Source: Paracyclopina nana (Eukaryota > Arthropoda > Copepoda > Cyclopoida > Cyclopettidae). From it: DNA of 64,000 nt. The stretch spans positions 6,210,001-6,274,000 of the forward strand of contig JAGUCH010000009.1 of NCBI GenBank assembly GCA_019096065.1, read 5' to 3'. The stretch's first letter is position 1; every line of letters begins with the position of its first letter. The notes beneath the pieces are model-generated. The model was not told where the DNA came from. It saw only the letters and a program-made list of their open reading frames with translations, and ran no database searches. Positions 54,507-64,000 of this stretch are shown here, in pieces. The translations under genes and the position numbers were made by a program.

Positions 54507-55693
54507 TTAAAAAAGTGAAGCCATATTGTCTGGTGCAATATTTTCAGTCATGTCTCGGTCCCATTGAGCATCTCCTTGACAGACACTGAGGTGCTCCTTC
54601 ATTTGGCTGCAGCGGATCCACTCGTTGCACAAGATACACTTTTTATTCAGTTTAAGCAACCATGCTTTTGTTGCTTCTTCGCTGTGGTGGCGCAATGCAA
54701 TGTGAAGAGCCAGGTGATCCTCATCAAAAAGTTGGGTGTCACATCCTGGAATTGTGCATGCAATATTGGTGTCGAGTGGGACAAGCATCTTCTTCTTCTT
54801 CTTGCTCTCAGAGTTTTGCCTTGTTCCCTCCAACAGGCCTCCTTCATGGTCTCCTTCTTCTTCGTCTTCTGTGTTGTTGCCTTCATGCTCCTTCATGAGC
54901 TTTTTGACCTCAGCTTCCACTCGCTCTTGCTCAACCTTGTGCTTTAGACGAATGTGATAAAGCAGGGACTTGGGGGCCCAATACGACAACTTCAGTCCAT
55001 CAGCTTCACAATAGGAGCAGGTGAAACACTTAATTTTGTGTTGATGGAGCAAGTGTTGATGATATGTGTACTGCATAAAAAAAAAAATGACTTACACAAT
55101 GGGTTTTGAAAAAAAAAAGTAGCACTAACCTTCATTTTGAAGAGAGTTGAGCAATATTCACATTTAATCGTGGTTGTTGTGTCATGCTCTTTGGCCATGT
55201 GTAGGGTCATCTGATGATGGGAAATGGAAACGATTCCACATAGATAGCATGAAAATCCATTGTTTGTGCAATGGCTTTTTAAATGTAGAGCATATTCTTT
55301 GATGTTGGCAAAGACTAGCTCACAGCGAGTGCAATAATGTAGTCTTGCCTTAGCCACAAAATGGACATGAAGGAAATGGGTAATTAAATCTTGGAAGGTG
55401 TCAAGGGTGCTTTTGCACTTTTCACTTGAAGCAGTGGCCTTCTCATGAAATGCAAAAGTTTTAGGTTGGTTACACATGTAGCCAGAGGATGTTTTGGAAA
55501 AGGCTGGGAAAAATGGTTTGCGTTTATACCAATGCACCGCCATGCTACGCATGATCTTGTCCTGGAAACTTTCCATGTTGACTGCCATGAACCGACTGAG
55601 CTCCTCTGATAAGGCAACACAGTAATAAGCTCCCCCCCTGGCTCCCTTGGGAAGAGCAGCTGCAAGCACCAGTTTAGGGCGGCTCCTCTTCAC
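54507..55693 (-). CDS. Multi-zinc-finger protein divergent from the DNA polymerase gene
   Basis: Two exons, 55693-55130 and 55070-54507, joined in phase 0 across a 59-nt GT-AG intron, give ~376 codons. About six zinc-finger-like modules follow in order: CTRCELVFANIKEYALHLKS, CYLCGIVSISHHQMTLH, CEYCSTLFKMK (crossing the intron), CFTCSYCEADGLKLSY, CTIPGCDTQLFDEDHLALH and CILCNEWIRCSQMKEHL. An acidic stretch lies between fingers four and five. Coding-like sequence continues upstream of 55693 for another ~19 codons (including CWCYLKR) to an in-frame stop without an ATG. The first internal ATG is at 55588. The 5' end is therefore incomplete or needs another exon. It probably binds nucleic acid. 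It is head-to-head with the polymerase gene, 1.2 kb away, and may be part of the same element. Confidence 0.7.
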
Positions 55694-55864
55694 TGAATGG
55701 TGGCTAGTGCAGCAACCATTCCGTTTTAGGTAACACCAGCAGCAAGTCGTTCACCAACCAAATCATTTCAAAAAAATCTGGTAAGACACCTTTTATTTTT
55801 TTCCAATCTGTTTTTTCTTAAAAGAAAAAAAATCAAATGTTTTAAAGAAAACCAACGTCAGGTC

Positions 55865-55892
55865 ATGTGGCAGCAGCAGCAGCAGCAGCAGC
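55865..55892. repeat. CAG microsatellite
   Basis: Nine or so CAG triplets in a row, upstream of the zinc-finger gene and outside any supported exon. Confidence 0.85.
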
Positions 55893-55929
55893 AAAAGATC
55901 ATTTTGAATGCACACACCTCGTATTTTCG

Positions 55930-56565
55930 AAAAAATATTTCATTAATAAAAGTTGTTGTCCTCATCATGTTGAACAAAAAATAAATGGGCACAATTTTTG
56001 ATGGAGGGCTCGTGTGAGCTGCTATTCGCAAAATTTGCATTTGTGCACCCCTCCTTACATGACGCGATAATGTAGTGTTCATGTATGGACAAAAATTCCG
56101 ACAAAAATTTCATTAATAGAAAGTGTGCGTCTTGTCCTGTTGAACAAAAAATAAATGGGCACAATTTTTGATGGAGGGCTCGTGTGAGCTGCTATTCGCA
56201 AAATTTGCATTTGTGCACCCCTCCTTACATGACGCGATAATGCAGTGTTCATGTATGGACAAAAATTCCGACAAAAATTTCATTAATAGAAAGTGTGCGT
56301 CTTGTCCTGTTGAACAAAAAATAAATGGGCACAATTTTTGATGGAGGGCTCGTGTGAGCCGCTATTCGCAAAATTCGGAAGAGTGCATCACCCCCTGTAT
56401 GACGCGATGATAATGCAGTGTTCATGTATGGACAAAAATTTCGACAAAAATTTCATTAATAGAAATTGTGCGTCTCGTGATTTTAAGTGAAAAATAACTG
56501 GGCACATTTTTTTGTGGAAGGCTTGTGTGAGCTGCTATTTGCAAAATTCGCATTCGCATTAGTAA
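55930..56565. repeat. ~170-bp tandem repeat between the divergent genes (about four units)
   Basis: Units contain CATTAATAGAAAGTGTGCGT, TTGAACAAAAAATAAATGGG, GATGGAGGGCTCGTGTGAGC and CTTACATGACGCGATAATG. Unit starts (ATGTATGGAC) are at 56081, 56251 and 56424, giving periods of 170 and 173 bp. The outer units are more diverged. Because the period is not a multiple of three, the similar short frames in successive units are in different frames and non-coding. Confidence 0.9.
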
Positions 56566-56883
56566 AAAAAAGGAATATCAACTTTGATCTGCCAATGCTT
56601 TTTGAAAAAAAAAGAGAGAGTTGATTAAACAAATCAATGGTCTCTCAATGCACTGGTGGAAAAAAATGGCAACAACAATCAATGAACAACAGTTTTAGGT
56701 GATTATCATGTGTGAGGAGGGCAGATGTTGACTTGGTGTCCATTGTAATACTGTACACAAAGAGTGAATGAATGAAGCTACTGCTGCTGGCAAGGTTCAT
56801 TTTTTTAACAATAGTTGTTAGCATAAGTTTTGGTACCCTATAAAAAAAAATGTATTCAAAGCTTTCATCACCCCTAGATTCGT

Positions 56884-59800
56884 ATGGAGAATATTTATGA
56901 ACACCCCTGGAGGAGGGGGAAAAAAAGGCCTCTTGAGGAGGAGGAGGTCAATGAAGAAGAGCCTCCTGAAAAGGTCAGAAAAGCAAATGGTCACAATGAG
57001 GAAGATGCACCTGTGAGGCAACCTTATGGTCACCCATGGAGGATACAAGGAGCAGCAAAGCCAGTCCCTTTAATTGACAATTATAGTTGGACACCTAGAA
57101 TCACTGGGAGGCAAGTGCTATCAATCCAAGATTTGCAGTCAGTGGAAGATTATGTGAAAACCAGTGATGAGGGAGACATTGTTGGTGTGATACGAAAAAC
57201 TGAAGCCACAGTGGGGGATGGACTGGCCATGAAAGGTTTTATATTCTCTGTCAAACTGCATGTTGCTCCGATTGTAAAGTCCGACTTGAGGTTTCACAAT
57301 TTGACCTTCATCATTTATGAAATCCTCAAAATCATATATGATGGTGTCCTGGCCACCAATGGTTCACTGAAATACAAATGCTGTATGGAAGTGTCGCACC
57401 CTCAATCTGACCAACCTTTCCAAAGCAGCATCCAATTGATGAATGAAGAAAACCGCGACACCACCATTTGTGACATTTTGGACCAACTTCATGCTTGGAT
57501 ACAAAGTGACCGACCAGGGGCAGCCACTGATTCTTTGATGGTGGAACTGAACTTGGTGGAATCCCACCTTGAGGGTCAGGGTCGATATCTGATGGCCGTC
57601 AATGATGCAACTTTACGGCGTAAAAGTTGTAAGTTGATGTCTCAACATTTGAGGGATTGTTTAGCTAATCATTGCATTCTTTAATCTTTCAGTTGATGCA
57701 TACAATGCCAACGGCTCCGTCTTTTATGTTGACACTGTAAAACATTGCTTCTTTGCTGCCCTTTTCTATGGTCTGAAATACCACCAACACACCCAGGCTC
57801 ATCGTGTACGCTTGGAAAAGTCGGGTGTAAAAGAGCTCAAAAAAATTAAAGAGTCCCTAGAGCAACAACAAAGGTTGTTTTGCGAATTGTTGGAAAAGAC
57901 AGGGGACGATCTGTTGGTGGAAGTGAAGAACTTCTTCTCCCGATACAAACTGGACATTGAACAATTTGACGCTGGATCAGACGCATTTTTGTCTCTGTTG
58001 AGTCAAACTTTTGAAGTCCAAATCTCCATTTACGACTCTTCACATCACTACAATCGCATTTCCATAACCCCATCTACTTACAATCCAAAATTACCCCAGA
58101 TTCATATCCTTCGTACCAGCTACCTTAAAAACTCAGGCAAATATAAAGAAAAGGAGCTACATTGCCATTACCATGGCATCAGGTCGACCATAAGGGGAAT
58201 GTTGGGTCAAGATTTTCGCAATTGTCCATATTGTGGTAAAAATTACAACATCTCAAATGCAATTCATAGATGTACCGAAAAAAAGCGCTTAACCTGTCAC
58301 ATGTGCATTCGAGTCACCATGTCTCGAGAAAAGTGGGACAAAATTGCAGAGAGCTCAAAGTTGCATTATTGCATTCAGGACACCAATGATGATCTCCATG
58401 TGGAATGTCTGAAATGTGGAAAATTTGCCAAAGACAACATGTGTCTCACATTTCACCAGGCTAATTGCAATACTGTGCAATGTAAGGAGTGCCATCGATT
58501 TGTCCAAAAGAAGGGACGATATCGCAATGGATTAGAGGGTTTTGATGGCCAACATTTTGATTGTCGTGAGGTGTTCTGCAATCAATGTCAAGAATATGTT
58601 ATTGGATTTGATGACCTTAAGAACCATCAGCACCAATGTTATGTCAAAAGTATCACGAAACCTCCAACCCATCCAGCTGGCATATGTGCTTTTGATTTTG
58701 AAACCAGAGCAGACACTGGTTTTGTCTCAACAGCTGTTATTGTGGGCACCAAACGACCCTATTTTCCTGAAGGGGGAACATTTTTGAAGGCCTTCACAAG
58801 TCAAAAAAAGTTTCCCTACACTGTTCCAGAACATCCATACCCTCTTCTCCATGAGTACAATTATTGCAGCGGCAAGACCCACAAGGTCAAAGAGTCCACA
58901 GACATCACTGATGATGTAAACTTGGGTTTGAGTATGCAGGACATATCAGGTTACCAACACCTTAACCGTTGGTTCCCTTGGCAAAGTCTTTTCCCGGGTA
59001 AAAGACCCTTCGATCCTGAAACAGAAAAGGTGGCTTCTTCTACAGAGGACCATCTACCTAAAGGTCCCTCGCTTGATGTGTGCCCTGATGTGTATTATTT
59101 ATATCAAGAAATGGCTGAGAATAATAAACTCATTGCTATGGAGGGATTCAATTCACGGTTTCCAAGGTTGCGTGGCTTAGGTGAAGTGAGAACTGAGGGA
59201 TCTGGAAAAAATGAAGTCACGATGGTTTTGGAACCCCTTCATCCTGATACAGTTAAAGATGGAAGCAAAAACAAGTATAGATATCCATCCCCATTGCCTA
59301 GCCAACAGAACCCTCAACCCTCTACCAGCAGCATCATGCCAGTCGATGAGCCTCAACCCTCTACGTCCAAGGAAGACAACCAACTTGGATCCTCCACGTC
59401 ACAGCAAGTTAATGAACCTCAACCCTCTACCTCAAACCGCAGCTTGCAAAACCCAAAATCAAAAAAGTCAAAGACAGGTGTCTTGGCAAATCTTCTTTCC
59501 AAAATGTCTGTTGAGCAAGATTTCAACCTCAATGCAATTGCAGCCTCTGCTGTTGTGTCTGAAGAGGAAGCAAGGCTGCAAGAAGAAGCCTATCAAAAAA
59601 TGAAAAGCGGCAAAGTTAAGTTGAGACATGAAAGAAATCCATTTATTCACTATGAGGCTGAAGAAACTAGAAGCAATGAGGAATCCTTTGAAGACGATGG
59701 CACTGATGATGATGATGACATTGATCCTCAACTCTCTCCAGACCGAAGTGCGGTGGTCGACAGCACAACCACACCACCCAACCTTTCACGTCACTCTAGT

Positions 59801-62800
59801 CGCTCTGATCTCACCATGTCCTCTATTGCAAACATTGGAGGAAATGTTGTGCGCCGAGATGATGCCTTCATATCTGATGACTCCATGGATGAAAATGTGC
59901 AGCCATTTGGGGAGTACCAAGTTGAAGAGCCCACTTGTGAAGCTATGCAGAGGGCTCAACATGAATTAAAGATGAAGAAACAGTACATTTTAGGACATAT
60001 TTCTCATTTGGGACATGCGAGATCCAAAGAAGCAAAACATGAAAAGGCTGAACTTGAGAAGATCTATGCCCAGCTTTGTGAACCTGTTGGTGACACGGAA
60101 CGTGTTAGGATGAAGAATCTTGGTCATCATGTACATCAATCTCATGCAAGAGATCCATTCATATGGGAAACCATCGATGAATACGATGCTTTTCCTGGTG
60201 GCTATGGTCCATTATGTGAAGGTGAGGATCCAGACCCTTTTGAGACTGAGATTGCAGAAGGATCATCCATAAAATGTGACGGTGGTCCAACAACGGCTTT
60301 TGGCTTTTGCACCCATTGTGTTGTTGGTGACAGTCAAGAAGACACAACACCTCCAGAAAAAGCATTGGAACAAGAGGAAAACTGTGTCATTGACGAATTC
60401 ATCCAGTTCATTTTACATGAACGTTTCAGAGGCTACTGCTTCATAGGTATGAACCCATTCACCCTCTAAAGGCACTTGGCTTACAAACTTCTTTTTCCAC
60501 ATTTTAGCACATTATGGCAGTGGATTCGACTTTTTGTTCCTTGTGAAGAGGTTGTTACGCTTTGGCAATTTTTGCAAAACAATTACCAAGGGAAACAAAG
60601 TCATCAGTAAGTCATTGCGTAAAAAACATGTGACTTGTGGAGTAAATATGATCCATGTCATTTTTTTCCAGGTTTTACTATACCACATTACAACATAACT
60701 TTCCTGGATTTCTTCCTTTTCTGCCCCACTTCCTTGCGCAATCTCACCCAATCCTTCAACCTCAAGTCTGAGAGCAAAGGCTTCTTTCCTCATACGCTCA
60801 ATAAAAAAAGTCTGGATAACCTTGAGTGTTCTCATTTGCCACCAAAACACTTTTATGAGCCAGAACTGATGAAGCCGGCTGATCGTGTTACTTTTGAAGA
60901 ATGGTATGGCAAACATTACAATGATCCATTTGTTCTATCCGACCAGCTTCTGCACTATTGTATCCAGGATACAATACTGTTGTATGAAGCATGCTTGGTT
61001 TATACAAAGCAGACCATGATTGCTAGCGCACAAATCTATGATCAGGTGAAGCAAACTCACCCTGCACAAAAGGAGAATGGTGTCAAATATTTGATTCCTG
61101 TTGAGTTGACTGATGAACAACGACCAAAGCAAACCATTTTTCAAAAGTATGGCGACAAGTGTAAAGATTTGGAAAGAGCCGCCAAGGATGTTATTGCACC
61201 CATGAACATTCACCCATTCGGCAAGGGAATTGTGACGATTGCCTCTCTAGCCCACACTTTTTTCAGATCCTACTCTCTTCCTGATGACCAAACCTTGCCA
61301 GTCATGAAGAAAGACACAATACCGAGCATGACATCGCGTACCTCAAAAGCTGAGATTTCATGGTTATACTACCTGAGCAAAACATCTTACCCTCACATCC
61401 AATTTGGTTACAATGGTCGACCCCAACGCAAAATTGAATTCAGCGTTGATGAATATTATTATGTGGACGGCTATTGTCCCATCACTCATACCGCAGCTGA
61501 ATTTCTAGGTAATTGCATTGAGCTTTTAGACCATGGCACAGAAGGGTCACTCCTAACAAAAAAGTCGCATCGTTTTCATTGAAACTTAAGCGAAAAAGGC
61601 TATCACTAATTCGGCTCTAGATTGATGCTAACACTTCAAAATTGACTTCCATGATGTTTTTGGGCTACTAAAATGTTATCTTTGGAGATTTTATTTTATC
61701 AAACTCAGATTTTGTCTATGAAAATCTGTCTCAAAAGGCTGCACGAAAATCAGAAAAAATTCATATCAGTCAAGATCCCTTGGACCTCAGCATTCCTCAA
61801 AGATGCTTTCCAAAAAACTTCAGTAGGACACCATGGAATAATTTTGTACCCATGTTGTGTTCATATATCCACATTCTTGTGAGATTCGACAGGGTTTTTG
61901 CAAACCAAACATGTGGCTATTTTTATTAAAATTGGTATGTTTTTGATCAATTTAGGCAATTGGCTGCCTAAAAACCTAATTAATTTACATTTTTCTGGCT
62001 TTAGAATGACTTTCATATGATTTAGAAGGGGATTTATCAAGAAAATGCCAATTTTTGGCATTCTTAAAGTTATGGCGCATTTTCACGTACTTTTCAATGA
62101 TGCGACTTTTTTATTAGGAGTGACCCTACTGTGCATGGTGGTCCTCATGGTGTCTCTGTAGGTTGTTATACGCACGGTTGCAAAGATTGTATGTCTGACA
62201 TGTCAAAGTTCTCTCGCTACGGCATTACGTTTGCTGATGCGGAATACAAATGTAGGAAAAAACTTCAACGACTCCGAGACCATGCTGACATTCATAATGT
62301 CATTTACATTTGGGAGTGTCAATTCAGCAAGCTGCTTGCGCAGGACCCAAAGGCAAAAGCTATTGTCGATCAGTTGGAATGGTCAAACATACCTCAAAAG
62401 CTCTCGCTGAGGGAAGGGTACCGGTAAGCAAGGACACCACCAAGTTAGGTTCTCATTCAACTTTGTTTTCATTTCCATTTAGCGGAGGGCAATCTGGACC
62501 CCTCAGTTTATATTTCGACACCAAGGAAATTGCTGAGAAACTGTCACAGTTTCATGGTCGCCCCATTGAGGAACAACCTGCTGTGTTTGTCGATTTCACC
62601 TCCCAATACCCAAGTACAATTACAAAACCCCATTTAGGTGCATACACCAATCCCATCGACTACGTAAAGATTCCTCATGGTCCTGAGACCACCTTGTGGG
62701 GTAGCAATTGTGTTTCCACATGTGATGACAGCTGCTCTCTAGCGCACACTTGCTCAGAGGATTGTAAGCTCATATGTCGAGTCGCTAGAAAGGCCAAGAA

Positions 62801-64000
62801 GAAAGACAATCACCAGTGTAGTGATGCGTGCAATCTCATATGTCTCTTGAAGGGTGAACTTAACGCTCGGAAATGTGGTCGTCGTGATCCACACGTTTGT
62901 CTGGAAGGTGTCGAATGTACATCTGTCTGCAATAAACACCACCCTCCAGACGACTGGGGAAAGGCTCCTAGCATGATTCAGGTCAAGATTCTCCCTCCAA
63001 GACAACTCAGAGCACCTCTTCTTCGAGTGACAATCACCAAGAATGGTAATCACCTCATTGTTGTGAATGTAACAATTGTATTTCATGTAGCCCCTTGTAT
63101 GTATAGGTGAACAGCGTACAGTCACCCCCTTATGTCTCAAGTGTGCACAGACCAAGTCGGCATTTGAAGGCTCAGTTGAATGTAACCACTCTGATGAAGA
63201 ACGTGCCTTTGAAAGTGTTTACACAGGTAGTGAGCTGAAGTATGCCATCACACAACAAGGGTATAAAGTCCTTAAGGTGTCAGCCATTGTATATTATCCC
63301 GCCTATCGTATGGATCTGTTCTGGAATATTTTGGCTTACTTTTCAAAACTTAAGATCTGTTCAAAAGGATGGCCAAGGGACAACATGACAATGGAGGAAA
63401 AAAGAGCCTATGTCGAAGAACTGAGACGAGAAACCGGTTTTGACATTGTTGAGGCTGATATTGTTTTCAGTCCAGCCAATGTAACCATTGCAAAACTCAT
63501 CATCAATTCCCTCCTTGGTAAGACTGATTCAAAATTATCTCTCATATTGCGCCCAATGTGATCTTGTAGGAAAACATGGTCAGCTCAATGATGGACATTT
63601 TCGGGAAATTGTGACCAGCATGGCACAATTCATTGAATTGTGTCAAGCACCTGACAAGCAAATGAAGTTTTATCGTCTTTGTTCACCAAATACAGCGATG
63701 GTTACGATGGCACCGATCAAAGAGTATCAACAACCCTTTCGTCATGGGTGTTTACTCATTGCTGCCCAGACAACAGCTCACGGAAGGATAATGTTGAGCG
63801 ATCTTGTTACTAAAGCGGAAAAGTCGGGGTAAGCCACTTGACGTTAAAAGGTACATCAAGCCATCCTCATGCAGCTTTTTTAGATACTTGTGCGCCTACA
63901 ATGATACTGATTCAGCCTTACTTTGTCCTATACAACCCAACCCATTGCCTTTGGAAAACTTTTGTCGCCTTGGTGAACGCTTTGGGTCGTTGAAGGTTTG
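56884..64000 (+). CDS. Family-B DNA polymerase, protein-primed/Maverick-Polinton type, very large and spliced (open at right edge)
   Basis: Nine exons: 56884-57628, 57693-60446, 60508-60606, 60672-61508, 62162-62423, 62483-63045, 63107-63517, 63570-63828 and 63884 to beyond 64000, about 2,015 codons so far. All introns are GT-AG in phase 1 or 2, seven of them 52-65 nt. Exonuclease motifs are FDFET (D583, E585), AHYGSGFDF (D1174) and YCIQDT (D1299). Palm motifs are DFTSQYPS (D1603), KLIINSLLGKHGQ (K1883, N1887) and YNDTDS (D1984, D1986), so all catalytic acids are kept. EFLG-CYTHGC before motif A is typical of Maverick-like polymerases. Residues 426-563 form a Cys/His-rich segment. A Ser/Pro/acidic insert of ~500 residues separates Exo I from Exo II. 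It copies DNA by family knowledge; whether it serves the host or a mobile element is unknown. Confidence 0.88.
61529..62133. mobile_element. ~600-bp MITE inside polymerase intron 4
   Basis: Inverted ends of ~42 bp (ACCATGGCACAGAAGGGTCA, then CTCCTAACAAAAAAGTCGCA on the left; the complement with ACCATGCACAGTAGGGTCAC on the right) bound a non-coding interior. Removing the element would leave an intron of about 50 nt, matching the gene's other introns. Target-site duplication and superfamily could not be settled. Confidence 0.8.

Noticed and set aside
55943..56334. Two near-identical 73-codon frames upstream of the zinc-finger gene
   Set aside because: They are successive units of a 170-bp tandem repeat. 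The period is not a multiple of three, so no continuous protein repeat is possible.
61673..61882. Short frames inside polymerase intron 4
   Set aside because: They fall within the MITE and do not continue the polymerase frame; the flanking exons join across the element.

Overview
This window reads as nuclear DNA from an arthropod, perhaps a crustacean. The evidence is spliced genes with GT-AG introns, metazoan developmental genes (two caudal-class homeobox genes and a sprouty gene), and two blocks of the arthropod telomere repeat TTAGG. The species cannot be named from sequence alone. Intron lengths are bimodal: most are 51-67 nt, and most of the long ones hold repeats or foldback elements. 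Exon models below were built by hand from splice signals. Every complete model sums to a whole number of codons, but none is backed by transcripts.

Layout, left half. 1-20 kb holds a tail-to-tail caudal pair. caudal-1 (4471-5497, +) shows only its last two exons. caudal-2 (14976-18063, -) is complete, carries a small secreted-protein gene nested antisense in its first intron (16312-17039, +), and sits between two inverted arrays of one ~21-bp minisatellite. The DNA between the two genes is AT-rich and full of MITE-like elements, foldbacks, a 24-bp minisatellite and tRNA-like SINE fragments. 20.4-22.5 kb is an MPPED-type metallophosphoesterase. 27.3-28.3 kb is a GC-rich sprouty gene. 29-32 kb contains foldbacks and two tentative small genes.

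Right half. 33.4-35.3 kb is an acidic C2H2 zinc-finger protein (+). 35.3-36.1 kb is a small ankyrin protein (-). 38.6-41.8 kb is an SLC19-type vitamin transporter (-), with a ten-exon four-helix membrane protein gene (41.9-46.0 kb, -) only 109 bp upstream on the same strand. 47.8-52.6 kb is a subtelomere-like block: a TTAGG array interrupted by a 4.6-kb non-coding element. It is followed by microsatellites and a ~115-bp satellite.

54.5 kb to the window end is a divergent pair. One side is a multi-zinc-finger gene (-). The other is a very large, intron-rich family-B DNA polymerase gene of protein-primed/Maverick-Polinton character (+), open at the window end after more than 2,000 codons. All three exonuclease motifs and palm motifs A, B and C are recognisable and intact. 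A four-copy ~170-bp tandem repeat lies between the two start regions. I see no integrase, capsid or packaging gene beside it, so it may be a captured polymerase or one edge of a larger element.

The most unusual features are the oversized intron-bearing polymerase, the split telomeric array, the caudal pair with its inverted minisatellite bracket, a dispersed perfect 19-nt palindrome found near exons, and foldback elements that make up most of several long introns.
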